NCBI GenBank assembly: GCA_017547385.1
Contig: JAFYPU010000010.1
Span: forward strand, 62,001-126,000
Length of the DNA stretch: 64,000 bases
DNA from: Bacteroidaceae bacterium
Lineage (GTDB): Bacteria; Bacteroidota; Bacteroidia; Bacteroidales; Bacteroidaceae
Direction of reading: 5' to 3'
Numbering within the stretch: position 1 is the first letter of the stretch; each line of letters begins with the position of its first letter. The position numbers and the translations under genes are program-made. Under the pieces are notes generated by a model that did no database searches, was not told where the DNA came from, and was given only the letters and a program-made list of their open reading frames with translations. Shown here piece by piece: positions 37,264-46,189 of this stretch.

Positions 37264-39123
37264 ATGGAATTGTCCTCCATACTTACGTTTCTGAAAGATG
37301 TTTTCGCATTCAACGAAAACTCACCGCTGCTTTTCACGCAGTTCTACTTCTGGGCTTTCTTTGCCTTGGTGTTTGCCGTTTTCAGCCTTGTGCACAGCCG
37401 CAGACTGCTTCGCAACGCTTTCTTGTGCTTCGTGAGCCTTTTCTTCTACTATAAGACGAGCGGCCTCTTCGTGCTTATCTTGATGTTCGTCACCTGTTCC
37501 GACTTCCTGATAGCTCGCCGCATTCACGCCTGCCCCGACGGGCTGAAGCGAAAGGCATGGCTCATCACCGGCATCACCATTGACTTGTTTCTGTTGTGCT
37601 ACTTCAAGTATGCCTACTTCCTCACCAACATGGTGAACGACATCTTCGGTTGTCAGCTGCAAGTGTTCGATGCCTTTGCATGGATTGGCAACACGCTCAC
37701 CGGCACATCGCAATTCCGTGTGGACCAGATTGTGCTCCCTGTGGGCATCTCGTTCTTCACCTTCCAGGTAATCAGCTATACCGTCGACGTATATCAACGC
37801 AAGGTGGAGCCCGTGAAGAATTTGCTGGACTTCGGTTTCTACGTCAGCTTCTTCCCTCAGCTCGTAGCAGGACCCATTGTGCGAGCCAGCCAGTTCATTC
37901 CGCAGCTCTACAAGCCCTATTTCCTGGCTCGCCGACAGTTTGGCATCGCCGTTTTCTGGATTCTGAACGGTTTGGCAAAGAAGATTATTCTCAGCGACTA
38001 CATTGCCGTAAACTTCATCGACCGCGTGTTTGACAATCCCTTGCTCTTCTCCGGTTTTGAAAACCTTATGGCTCTTTTCGGATACTCTCTGCAAGTGTAT
38101 GCCGACTTCTCCGGATACACCGACATCGCCATCGGCGTGGCCATGCTCATGGGATTCTATCTGCCGAAGAACTTCAATTCTCCCTACAAAGCCCCCAACG
38201 CCGGCAACTTCTGGAAGCGATGGCACATCTCTCTGAGCCAATGGTTGCAGACCTACCTCTACATTCCTCTGGGCGGTAATCGCAACTCCACCTTCGGCAC
38301 TTACTTTTGGATTATCCTCATTTCGCTCATTGCCCTCATCCTTTCCGGAAGCATCTGGGCCGCCCTCTTCGTCATCGGACTGGCATTCACCTTGGGCCTT
38401 GTGGCACGCTATCGTCCTGAAAAGCGCCTGAAGATCATTGCCAACATCAACTCCTACATCACCATGTTGCTGGGTGGACTTTGGCACGGTGCCAGCTGGA
38501 ACTTCATGATTTGGGGCGGACTCAATGGCATCGGTATGATTATCTTCAAGTTCTGGCGCGACTTTGGTTGGCACACACGCATGATATGGCTCACCGCCAC
38601 GCTGGCACTGCTCGGTGCGCTCTGCGTTTTCAATCCCCAACCCGTGTGGAACATGTTCTTCGTGTGGGTGCTCGTCATCTACGGCGGCTCACTCGTGCGC
38701 TACATTTACCATCTTGCAGGCGGCCGTTCGGCTTTCAGCCGTACCGCCTACGTTTGGGCCGTGTTCCAGACCTTTGTTTTCATCACCTTCACACGACTCT
38801 TCTTCCGCTCAGGCTCCAATCTCGATCCCGCCACCGCCAACGAGCACGCATGGAACACAGCCAAGAACATGGTGCAGCAAATCGGCAGTGCTTGGAAGCT
38901 CGACATCATTCCCAATGTGGTGTGGGAATACCGCGCCGTGTTCCTGCTCATCCTCATCGGTATGATTATTCACTGGCTGCCGGCCAACTTCAAACGTCGT
39001 TATCGCTTGAGCTTTGCCCTTATGCCCATGCCGGCCATGGTAGCCGTGATTGTGGCAGCCGTCTTCGTGATTTACCAATTCATCACAGCCGATTTGCAAG
39101 CCTTCATCTACTTCCAGTTCTAA
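37264..39123 (+). CDS. MBOAT-family O-acyltransferase
   Basis: A 619-aa polytopic inner-membrane protein with about 12 helices. The centre has the AlgI/DltB/PatA pattern: LPVGISFFTFQVISYTVDVY, FFPQLVAGPIVR, KKIILSDYIAVNF, YSLQVYADFSGYTDIAIG, NFKRRWHISLS-like FWKRWHISLSQWL, and the invariant His in GGLWHGASWNFMIWG. The C-terminal 130 residues extend beyond DltB. It should pass acyl (probably acetyl) groups across the membrane to the SGNH partners encoded just upstream. The final acceptor cannot be read from sequence. Confidence 0.92.
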   Translation: MELSSILTFLKDVFAFNENSPLLFTQFYFWAFFALVFAVFSLVHSRRLLRNAFLCFVSLFFYYKTSGLFVLILMFVTCSDFLIARRIHACPDGLKRKAWLITGITIDLFLLCYFKYAYFLTNMVNDIFGCQLQVFDAFAWIGNTLTGTSQFRVDQIVLPVGISFFTFQVISYTVDVYQRKVEPVKNLLDFGFYVSFFPQLVAGPIVRASQFIPQLYKPYFLARRQFGIAVFWILNGLAKKIILSDYIAVNFIDRVFDNPLLFSGFENLMALFGYSLQVYADFSGYTDIAIGVAMLMGFYLPKNFNSPYKAPNAGNFWKRWHISLSQWLQTYLYIPLGGNRNSTFGTYFWIILISLIALILSGSIWAALFVIGLAFTLGLVARYRPEKRLKIIANINSYITMLLGGLWHGASWNFMIWGGLNGIGMIIFKFWRDFGWHTRMIWLTATLALLGALCVFNPQPVWNMFFVWVLVIYGGSLVRYIYHLAGGRSAFSRTAYVWAVFQTFVFITFTRLFFRSGSNLDPATANEHAWNTAKNMVQQIGSAWKLDIIPNVVWEYRAVFLLILIGMIIHWLPANFKRRYRLSFALMPMPAMVAVIVAAVFVIYQFITADLQAFIYFQF

Positions 39124-39190
39124 GGCCTGCTAATTCGCCCCTCCCACATACAGATTGACGGCAAGCCGATGCGCTATGCCGCAACGCACA

Positions 39191-39230
39191 AGAAAACCGG
39201 AACCTCGCACCGCGAAGTTCCGGTTTTCTG
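39191..39230 (+). terminator. Hairpin terminator after the MBOAT gene
   Basis: AGAAAACCGGAAC pairs perfectly with GTTCCGGTTTTCT around a 13-nt loop. The A/T-rich outer stem gives A and T runs on both sides. Confidence 0.7.
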
Positions 39231-39284
39231 CATCTGAAGAAACGCAAACCCACTCCCCAAATCTTGTCATGCCGAGAGGAAATC

Positions 39285-39435
39285 GTATCAAGCGTATGAC
39301 ACTGCGGTGTCAAGCACAAGAGACTTTTGTATCAAGCGCAAGATACTGCAGTTTCAAGCGCATGACACTGCAGTGTCAAGCCGAGATACTGCAGTGTCAA
39401 GGCGAGATACCACGGCGGCAAGCCGAAAAGATTTC
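39285..39435. repeat. Tandem array of 21-22 bp hairpin-forming units
   Basis: Six clear units start at 39285, 39307, 39329, 39351, 39373 and 39394; a seventh at 39415 is degenerate. The consensus is GTRTCAAGCGCAAGAYACTGCA. GTATC or GTGTC at the start of a unit can pair with GATAC or GACAC near its end. Units are contiguous without spacers, so it is not CRISPR. It lies in the convergent gap between the MBOAT and OmpP1 genes; the rest of that gap holds the two terminators. Confidence 0.8.
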
Positions 39436-39510
39436 TGCACCCCCCTTACACCACCACCGCTCTGCCCCACGCTGCAGCACAAAAAGGCTCGTCGCCCATG
39501 CAAGAGCAGC

Positions 39511-39552
39511 GCAAAAAAACGTGTCGCAACCGCCGAAGCAGCTGCGACACGT
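39511..39552 (-). terminator. Intrinsic terminator of the OmpP1 gene
   Basis: On the minus strand, ACGTGTCGCA and TGCGACACGT form a stem with a 14-nt loop, followed by seven T. Confidence 0.85.
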
Positions 39553-39589
39553 CGCGTAAAATTGTAACTCAAAAGGATAAATTCCGGGA

Positions 39590-41101
39590 TTAGAAGCGGA
39601 GGTCTACGCTCACACCCACCACATCGTTCTTGCGAGTGTAGATGTCTGTGATACCATTGTCACGGTTCAGCTCATCCTCATCGTAGAAGCTGTGCATGTA
39701 TCCGGCATTAATCTTAACGTTGTCGCTAACTTTGAACGAAGCACCAAGGCAAAGGGCAGTGGAGCTGATGTTGAAGTTTGTGTCCTGCATATCTTCGCCA
39801 AAGCCGTATTGGGTGCGCTGTGCACCTGCGCTGACAGTGAGCCATTCGTTTACGTCCCACTCAGCACCCAACGTAACTTCCCAAGTGTTCTTGTCAACTT
39901 GTGTGGCACTGCCCTTGGCATCCTTGTCAAAGTAGTAGTGGAAACCACCCATAGCGCGTACATTCTTCGTGAAGCTGTACTGAGCACCGAGCGTCAAGAG
40001 CGCAGGAATGTCAGAGCGCACCTTGGCACCGTTCTGATAAGCCGGGAAAGCTGCGTCCACGTTGGGAGAATTCTTCGACTCGTTTTCCATTTCAATTCTG
40101 GCACGGAATTCATACTTGGCAGCCAAGTTCAACTTGCCCAGGTTCACGTCCAAACCGAGGATAGGCTGAATGCCGAAACCTTTCTGCTGGCAGTCGAGCA
40201 CCAAGTCGCTGGATGTCATCAACGCAGCAGTACCGGCCTGCTTAGCTGCAGCTGCGTACTGTTGTGCTGCTTTACCATAAGATTGTGCGGCAGCGGCATA
40301 CTGAGCTTGGAGAGCAGGGTCGGCAGTTGTAGCAGCCAGTTCTGCATATCTCTGAGCCTCTCCGGCTGCAAATTGAGCACCTTCATAAGCCTGCTGATAG
40401 CCTTGCGACATCGCGCCATACAGCTGCTCGCGGCTGAAACCATTCACCGAAAAACCGGTGATAGCTCCTTCATAACCACTCTGGGCAATAATACCGCGCA
40501 CACCACCGAACACAGCAACCTTGTCGGTAATCTTATAAGTGGCACCGAGCTGTATGCCGTAGAAATACTGCTCTCCGATCAAGTTCTGGTTCATTGTGTA
40601 TTTATATCCCTGCGTTCCGGGGCTCACAGCTGCTGCAATGCCGGAAGCGAGCTGACCACCCATGAGTTGCTCAAACATAGGCAGACCATTGTCAAACTCA
40701 CACTTACCACCGCCACCACCAACGGCAAATTGTGCAGAAACACTCCACTTGTCGTTGATGACATAGGCAGCCTGAACCGAAGGGATGACAGGAGCCGTGG
40801 CAGTGCCCTCAAAGAAATGAGTATCGGAAGGATTGTTGGCATTGAAGCCGTAGAAAGGAGCAGTCGAAGTGATCTGACGCTTCTGCCAGGCAGCCTGCCA
40901 ACTCAGCGATAAATGCAAACCTTGCGGCAAGAAGGCAATACCCGCGGGGTTGCTATACACACCATCGATACCGATAGCGGCGTCGCGCGCCGGGTTGCGC
41001 AAGAAAATTGCGTTCTGATTGGTGTTCGTGAGCAAGCCGCCCGCATTGGTTGAAACTGAAACGACCGTTGCGGCCATCAATGTTAAGAAAACTTTCTTCA
41101 T
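39590..41101 (-). CDS. OmpP1/FadL-family outer membrane porin with an Ala/Gln-rich insertion
   Basis: A 503-aa outer membrane beta-barrel with a signal peptide ending near residue 20 (VSTNAGG). The FadL pattern is seen in the N-terminal hatch (NPARDAAIGIDGVYSNPAGIAFL) and in the C-terminal strands ending DVVGVSVDLRF with a terminal Phe. FadL proteins import hydrophobic molecules such as fatty acids. Residues about 228-292 form an unusual Ala/Gln/Tyr-rich, helix-prone insertion (QYAAAAQSYGKAAQQYAAA), probably an extracellular or periplasmic coiled coil. ATG 41101 is used; the longer frame to 41182 would cross the promoter. Confidence 0.88.
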   Translation of the reverse strand: MKKVFLTLMAATVVSVSTNAGGLLTNTNQNAIFLRNPARDAAIGIDGVYSNPAGIAFLPQGLHLSLSWQAAWQKRQITSTAPFYGFNANNPSDTHFFEGTATAPVIPSVQAAYVINDKWSVSAQFAVGGGGGKCEFDNGLPMFEQLMGGQLASGIAAAVSPGTQGYKYTMNQNLIGEQYFYGIQLGATYKITDKVAVFGGVRGIIAQSGYEGAITGFSVNGFSREQLYGAMSQGYQQAYEGAQFAAGEAQRYAELAATTADPALQAQYAAAAQSYGKAAQQYAAAAKQAGTAALMTSSDLVLDCQQKGFGIQPILGLDVNLGKLNLAAKYEFRARIEMENESKNSPNVDAAFPAYQNGAKVRSDIPALLTLGAQYSFTKNVRAMGGFHYYFDKDAKGSATQVDKNTWEVTLGAEWDVNEWLTVSAGAQRTQYGFGEDMQDTNFNISSTALCLGASFKVSDNVKINAGYMHSFYDEDELNRDNGITDIYTRKNDVVGVSVDLRF

Positions 41102-41129
41102 ATTTATAAATTTATAGTCAATTCGGGCG

Positions 41130-41159
41130 CAAATGTAGGATATAATTGCACAACAACAA
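41130..41159 (-). promoter_or_regulatory. Promoter of the OmpP1 gene
   Basis: Minus-strand TACATTTG (41137-41130) and TTG (41159-41157) have a 19-nt spacer. The -7 box ends about 29 nt from the ATG. Confidence 0.7.
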
Positions 41160-41299
41160 AAGCTTTGTGCAATTTTTATCATCCAAGGAAATGATTTCTA
41201 AAGAAACTATCCGATTTTGCAAACCCCGTTTACAAAATTCACTCCCCCTTTCCCCATCATCTAAAAAGGCCTGTGCTTTTCTATTCTCTGAAAAAGGCG

Positions 41300-41307
41300 T
41301 AACTTTG
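41300..41307 (+). promoter_or_regulatory. -7 box upstream of pgi
   Basis: TAACTTTG lies 46 nt before the pgi ATG. The -33 region has only T-rich sequence without a clear TTG. Confidence 0.5.
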
Positions 41308-41352
41308 CGCCGCTATTATAATAATATGTATAGAAACTAAAAACTTTAAGAT

Positions 41353-42696
41353 ATGAAGATGATTACTCTCGAAACCTCTAAAGCCGCCCAATTCCTGCCG
41401 GCAGGAACCATTGAAGCCTTTGAGCCGCAAGTGAAAGCTGCACAGAAAGCGCTCGAAGAGGCTACCTGCGCCGGCAACGACTACCTGGGATGGTTGCACC
41501 TGCCCTCCTCCATCACCGAAGAGCACTTGGCAGATTTGCAAGCTTGTGCCCAAACACTGCGCGAGCACTGCGACACCATCGTGGTGGCAGGCATCGGCGG
41601 CAGCTACCTGGGAGCGCGTGCCGTGATTGAAGCGCTCGGAAACAGCTTCGAATGGTTGGCCAACGACGGCAGCAACCCCATCATTCTGTTTGCCGGCAAC
41701 AACATCAGCGAAGACTATCTGGCCGAACTGCAAGCCTATCTGCAAAACCGCAAGTTCGGTATCATCAACATCTCCAAGAGCGGCACAACCACCGAAACGG
41801 CTTTGGCATTCCGCCTGCTGCGCAAACAATGCGAAGAACAGCGTGGTGTGGAAACAGCCCGCAAGGTTATCGTAGCCATCACCGATGCCAAGCGCGGTGC
41901 CGCCCGTATCACAGCCGACAAGGAGGGATACAAAAGTTTCATCATCCCCGACAACGTTGGCGGCCGCTTCTCTGTGCTCAGCCCCGTGGGCTTGCTGCCC
42001 ATCGCTTGCGCCGGTTTTGACATCACGAAGCTCGTGCAGGGTGCTGCCGACATGGAGCGCGCCTCTGCCCCCGAAGTTCCCTTCGCCGAAAACTTGGTGG
42101 AACAATATGCCGCCTTGCGCAACGCGCTTTATAACGCCGGTAAGAAAATCGAAATCTTGGCCAACTTCCAGCCGAAGCTCCACTCCATGAACGAATGGTG
42201 GAAGCAGCTTTATGGCGAAAGCGAGGGCAAAAACGGCAAAGGCATTTTCCCCGCAGCCGTTGACCTTACCACAGATCTCCACTCCATGGGCCAGTGGATT
42301 CAGGACGGCGAGCGTACCATTTTCGAAACCGTTATCAGCGTGGCCGAAGCACGCCACACTGTGCTCTTCCCCCACGACGAAGAAAACCTTGACGGCTTGA
42401 ACTTCCTCGAAGGCCGCCGCGTGGATGCTGTCAACAAGATGGCAGAACTCGGCACGCAGTTGGCACACATCGACGGCGGAGTGCCCAACATCCGCATTGT
42501 GTTGCCGCGTCTCGACGAGCACACCATCGGTCAGCTCATCTACTTCTTCGAACGTGCCTGCGGTGTGTCCGGTCTGGTGCTTGGCGTTAATCCTTTCGAC
42601 CAACCCGGTGTGGAAGATTACAAGCGCAACATGTTTGCCCTGCTCGGCAAGCCCGGTTATGAAGCACAGAGCGAAGCCATCAAGGCCCGCCTGTAA
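41353..42696 (+). CDS. pgi: Glucose-6-phosphate isomerase
   Basis: The 447-aa short bacterial form converts glucose-6-phosphate to fructose-6-phosphate. Phosphate-binding segments [20 protein letters not shown] and [35 protein letters not shown], and the C-terminal [21 protein letters not shown] are diagnostic; the catalytic Glu and His lie in between. It is followed after 18 nt by a HAD phosphatase, with which it is probably co-transcribed. Confidence 0.97.
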   Translation: MKMITLETSKAAQFLPAGTIEAFEPQVKAAQKALEEATCAGNDYLGWLHLPSSITEEHLADLQACAQTLREHCDTIVVAGIGGSYLGARAVIEALGNSFEWLANDGSNPIILFAGNNISEDYLAELQAYLQNRKFGIINISKSGTTTETALAFRLLRKQCEEQRGVETARKVIVAITDAKRGAARITADKEGYKSFIIPDNVGGRFSVLSPVGLLPIACAGFDITKLVQGAADMERASAPEVPFAENLVEQYAALRNALYNAGKKIEILANFQPKLHSMNEWWKQLYGESEGKNGKGIFPAAVDLTTDLHSMGQWIQDGERTIFETVISVAEARHTVLFPHDEENLDGLNFLEGRRVDAVNKMAELGTQLAHIDGGVPNIRIVLPRLDEHTIGQLIYFFERACGVSGLVLGVNPFDQPGVEDYKRNMFALLGKPGYEAQSEAIKARL

Positions 42697-42714
42697 TAAA
42701 CACGTACATACTTT

Positions 42715-43437
42715 ATGCAAAACATTATTCCCATGCCCGAAGGTACCGGACAGCGTCCGCGCCTTCGGGCTGTACTTTTCGACATGGACGGAGTGCTTTT
42801 CGACTCCATGCCGGCCCATGCACAATCGTGGGCCAAGGTAGCCACACACTTCGGGCTCACCATGACACCCTCTGAAGCCTATCTGCACGAAGGCCGAACG
42901 GGCGAAGCCACCATCAACATCCTTGCACAACGCTATTGGGGGCGCAACGCCACCGCTGAAGAGCAACGCAACATCTATGCGCTGAAGTGCGAAGAATTCA
43001 ACAAGTACCCCGAAGCACCCAAGATGCCCGGCGCTGAATCCCTACTCCGACAAGTGAAAGCCATGGGCCTCACCATCGTGGTGGTAACGGGCAGCGGACA
43101 ACAATCGTTGCTCTCACGCTTGCAGACCCACTATCCCGGATTCTTCCGCCCCGACTTGATTGTGAGCAGTGCCGATGTGAAAAGAGGCAAACCCGCTCCC
43201 GACCCTTATCTGATGGGATTGGAAAAAGCCGGATGCCGCCCCGAAGAAGCCATCGTCGTTGAGAATGCTCCCTTGGGCGTTCAAGCCGCCCGCGCTGCCG
43301 GCATCTACACCTTGGCAGCCAACACCGGTCCGCTCGATCCGCAAGTGCTCACCGACGCCGGTGCTCAGCAAGTGTTCCCCTCCATGCAAGCACTCTCCGA
43401 TGCCTGGAGCGGACTTTTCGAAGCAACTACAGCATAA
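42715..43437 (+). CDS. HAD-superfamily sugar-phosphatase-like hydrolase
   Basis: A 240-aa protein of the beta-phosphoglucomutase/phosphatase branch. Motif I is LFDMDGVLFDSMP with nucleophile and acid Asp, then a helical cap (HAQSWAKVATHFGL), motif II VVVTGSG, motif III KRGKPAPDPYLMGLEKAG and motif IV VVENAPLGVQAARAAG. Likely substrates are small phosphosugars. The Asp after DxD needed for mutase activity cannot be judged. It follows pgi closely. ATG 42733 is an alternative start. Confidence 0.85.
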   Translation: MQNIIPMPEGTGQRPRLRAVLFDMDGVLFDSMPAHAQSWAKVATHFGLTMTPSEAYLHEGRTGEATINILAQRYWGRNATAEEQRNIYALKCEEFNKYPEAPKMPGAESLLRQVKAMGLTIVVVTGSGQQSLLSRLQTHYPGFFRPDLIVSSADVKRGKPAPDPYLMGLEKAGCRPEEAIVVENAPLGVQAARAAGIYTLAANTGPLDPQVLTDAGAQQVFPSMQALSDAWSGLFEATTA

Positions 43438-43471
43438 CCACCAACACACATTTAATATATTATATAGCAAG

Positions 43472-44707
43472 ATGGAAACAACCACTATCCTTATCGCCCT
43501 TTCGGCCCTTGCTGCCGGAACTTCAGCAGGCTACCTGTGGGCTCGCCGCCGCACCGATGATGTGCGCAGAGAGTTGGAAGATGAACGCCGCCGCGCCGAC
43601 CGCGCCGAGACCGCCCTTGAAGCAGCACAGGCCGCCACACTGAAAGAGCGCGAACAGAGCGACCGAATGCTCAGTCAGCTTCGTCAGAACTTCACGGCCG
43701 AACGCGAAGCACTGCGGGCCGACTTCCGGCGTTTTGCCGTCGAGACCGTGCGTACCGAGAGCGAGCTGATGCAGAAAGCCGGCACCGAGCAGACGCGCCA
43801 CCTCTTTGCGCCCGTTCATGAAGAACTGGAGCGGATGCGCAAGAGCGTGCAGGAAGTACGCCTCTCCGGCGTGCAGCAACACACAGCTCTGGAAAAGGCC
43901 ATGGAAAACATGATGCAGCAAACCCGAGAGATAGGCCGCGAGGCTGCCGACCTCACCCGTGCCCTCCGTTCAGGCGGAAAGGTGCAGGGCGACTGGGGCG
44001 AGCAACTTCTGGAAAGTATTCTCGAAAACAGCGGACTACGCCGCGATGAAGAATACATCGTGCAGGCCTCCACCCACGACGAGGAGGGCAACCGCCTGCG
44101 CCCCGACGTGGTGGTGCTGTGCCCCGGCGACAGAAAAATCATCATCGACTCCAAAGTTTCGCTCACCGCCTACGCCACTTATGTTGCGGCCGAGAGCGAA
44201 GCAGACATGCAGCGTGCCGCGCAGGACAATCTGCGCAGCTTGCGCCGCCACATTGACGAACTTGCCGGCAAGGACTACGAAAAGCTGTTTGGCGGAACGC
44301 TCTCCCACGTCCTCATGTTCGTACCCAACGAAGGCAGCTACATCCTCGCCCTCCGCAGCGACCCGCAACTGGGTGCCTACGCCTATCGCAAGCGAGTGCT
44401 GCTCATCAATCCCACCAACCTCATGATGTCGCTGCAGCTCATCCACAACCTCTGGCAAAGCGAACGCCAAGCGCAAGGCATCGAGGAGATTGTCCGCAAG
44501 AGCAGCGACCTCTACGACAAGTTCGTGGGCTTCCTCGAGAAGTTCAACCGCGTGGACAGTGCCTTGGCTTCGGCACGCTCCACCTTCGACGAGGCACGCG
44601 CACAGCTCCACACGGGGCGCGGCAACATCGTGCGCCGACTTGAGGACCTCAAGCAGCACGGCGTAAATCCCAAAAAGAAAATCCCGATAGAACTGATGGA
44701 AGAGTAG
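43472..44707 (+). CDS. rmuC: RmuC-family DNA recombination protein
   Basis: A 411-aa protein: an N-terminal membrane helix (residues 5-22), a long coiled coil (about 25-180) and the RmuC nuclease-like core with GKVQGDWGEQLLESILENSG, RPDVVVLCPGDRKIIIDSKVSLTAY (the restriction-enzyme-type D...DxK site) and VLMFVPNEGSYILAL. It limits inversions at short repeats in Escherichia coli, which is of interest in a genome with this many palindromes. ATG 43472 lies 34 nt after the HAD gene. Confidence 0.92.
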   Translation: METTTILIALSALAAGTSAGYLWARRRTDDVRRELEDERRRADRAETALEAAQAATLKEREQSDRMLSQLRQNFTAEREALRADFRRFAVETVRTESELMQKAGTEQTRHLFAPVHEELERMRKSVQEVRLSGVQQHTALEKAMENMMQQTREIGREAADLTRALRSGGKVQGDWGEQLLESILENSGLRRDEEYIVQASTHDEEGNRLRPDVVVLCPGDRKIIIDSKVSLTAYATYVAAESEADMQRAAQDNLRSLRRHIDELAGKDYEKLFGGTLSHVLMFVPNEGSYILALRSDPQLGAYAYRKRVLLINPTNLMMSLQLIHNLWQSERQAQGIEEIVRKSSDLYDKFVGFLEKFNRVDSALASARSTFDEARAQLHTGRGNIVRRLEDLKQHGVNPKKKIPIELMEE

Positions 44708-44742
44708 AAAGCAACACGCAACGACGCGCAAGCATTGCGCGT

Positions 44743-44810
44743 AAATCTGCAAGGCGTTTAGAAAATTCTGCAGTGCTTGCAGAAAATTCTAAACGCCTTG
44801 CAGATTTTTG
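44743..44810. repeat. Modular palindromic intergenic repeat, copy 7
   Basis: AAATCTGCAAGGCGTTTAGA at the left pairs with TCTAAACGCCTTGCAGATTT at the right, with a GCAGTGCTTG unit in the centre. It is a near-perfect long palindrome at the end of the rmuC transcript. Confidence 0.9.
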
Positions 44811-44865
44811 TACAATCACTCCCCATTCTTTCAGATAGTGTGAAATAATTCTTACATTTGCCATG

Positions 44866-45168
44866 TCGCTACAGCCCACCGGAGGGTGAGCGGGCGGCAA
44901 CATAACAGAAAAGACGTTTTCGGACGTTAGTCTTTTTGGCGCACGAACTTCGCAACTTCACCGGCCAATCCCTAAGACCAACGAGCGACAAAGCGTCTGC
45001 GTGGTACGACTTACCATCTCGCCGACACTTCTTCTTGAAGTGTTCGGCTTATCTTGATATTCGTACCGGCGTGGGCTGACTGCGTTGCTTGTCCCTGGGA
45101 TTGGAGGCAATGCGAAGGCCTGTGCGACGAGGGATGAGCTGAAGAAACAGACTCCCGCGCCTTTTTTG
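44866..45168 (+). ncRNA. Candidate structured RNA, about 300 nt, unidentified
   Basis: A -7 box TACATTTG (44853-44860) precedes and a terminator-like stem (GGGATGAGCTG with CAGACTCCC) plus six T (45162-45167) ends a non-coding stretch. Long-range pairings are good: CAGCCCAC (44872-44879) with GTGGGCTG (45071-45078), GGTACGA (45003-45009) with TCGTACC (45061-45067), and GCGTTGC (45082-45088) with GCAATGC (45107-45113). Local hairpins include AAAAGAC/GTCTTTT (44909-44936) and a CACTTC/GAAGTG stem (45026-45041). It lacks the core signatures of RNase P RNA, tmRNA and SRP RNA. The following gene could alternatively make this a long leader. Confidence 0.5.
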
Positions 45169-45241
45169 TGCCTGTACCAATAATTAGAGTCCAAAATTCA
45201 CAGCCGAATATGGGGAGACTATAGGCACAAAGCGAAATACC

Positions 45242-46075
45242 ATGAAAAAACTCTTATTGTTTGTCGTAATGTTTATCCTCTGCAATGATGCGATAGCGCA
45301 AGTGGGAACAGCATTCGTACAATTCAAGAACAATATTATTGTTTACGGAGAAATTATCGAAAACATCAAGGGAAAACATGTACGCCTTAAAGACGGCAGC
45401 GGGATAGAGCACACTTATTCTCACAGCGACATTCTGCAAGTTACCACAAAGAAGACTGACTTCTATATTTTCGAACGAAAGAAAGCCCAAAAAGCCAAAG
45501 CACTTTACGAAGCTAAAGCCCCCATTAACCTGCCCGAGATTGAGAACGACAGTCTTGCAACCCCGGCCAATGAAACTCGTACAAACAATTCATCAGCCCT
45601 CAATGCTGCACCTCCCCCTTCGGGCACTCTCAATCAAGAATACCAATACGAGACCGTAAAACTGCACGCACAAACCAGTATCCCCATGAAAGCCACCCAC
45701 AAAGTGTACGCCAAAGATGTTCTGGCCGGCGACAGAATTCCGTTCAAGGTTTCTGTCAACATCTATCAAGACGGCAAGTTGGTGATACCTGCCGGCACAA
45801 AAGCCTATGCACGGGTTACGAACTCACGCAAATCTGCTATTTTAGGTATTCAAGGACGCCTGGATTTTGTAATGGATTACTTGGAACTACCTAATGGCCG
45901 ACGCATTTATTTGGAAAGCAAAGAAATCGTGATTAAAGGCAAGAACCGAACACGCGCCTCCATCGGTGCAGCCATCATAACCTTTGGCTTTGGTTACTTA
46001 ATTCTTGGTAAAAAAGCCGTACTTCCGCAAGGATATGAGGTTGTGGCTCACACGCTTTCCGAACAAGAGATTTAG
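45242..46075 (+). CDS. Secreted protein of unknown function
   Basis: A 277-aa protein with a signal peptide (residues 1-19, ending AIAQ). The first part is a small beta domain of the type GxIxxxxGxxVxLxDGxxxxYxxxDI (residues 33-66), then a low-complexity linker. The C-terminal 120 residues contain a conserved-looking strand-rich block (PAGTKAYARVTNSRKSAILGIQGRLDF), a basic KGKNRTRAS turn and a hydrophobic segment IGAAIITFGFGYLIL. I know no function. Codon use is more AT-rich than the neighbours. It may be read from the RNA promoter upstream or from its own weak promoter. Confidence 0.65.
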   Translation: MKKLLLFVVMFILCNDAIAQVGTAFVQFKNNIIVYGEIIENIKGKHVRLKDGSGIEHTYSHSDILQVTTKKTDFYIFERKKAQKAKALYEAKAPINLPEIENDSLATPANETRTNNSSALNAAPPPSGTLNQEYQYETVKLHAQTSIPMKATHKVYAKDVLAGDRIPFKVSVNIYQDGKLVIPAGTKAYARVTNSRKSAILGIQGRLDFVMDYLELPNGRRIYLESKEIVIKGKNRTRASIGAAIITFGFGYLILGKKAVLPQGYEVVAHTLSEQEI

Positions 46076-46119
46076 ATCTAAGGGAATACAGCAAAGAAAA
46101 ACTTTCATACATCAGTAAT

Positions 46120-46167
46120 CAAAAAACTCCCATCCGAAAGTAATATGTTTCGGATGGGAGTTTTTTT
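46120..46167. terminator. Bidirectional terminator between the unknown secreted gene and glnN
   Basis: AAAAAACTCCCATCCGAAA and its perfect inverse flank an 8-nt loop; A and T runs on either side serve both converging genes. Confidence 0.9.
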
Positions 46168-46189
46168 GATATATCATTCGAGAGAATCT

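Noticed and set aside
39285-39435. CRISPR array
   Set aside because: The repeats are contiguous 21-22 bp units without unique spacers, and no cas gene is present.
44866-45168. RNase P RNA or tmRNA identity
   Set aside because: A CGGCTTATC stretch recalls the RNase P 3' end, but the GAGGAAAGTCC and GGGTGAAA cores are missing; no tmRNA tag reading frame or T arm is seen.
44958-45194. 78-aa minus-strand open frame in the rmuC-45242 gap
   Set aside because: No start signal, no recognisable domain, and it overlaps the candidate structured RNA.
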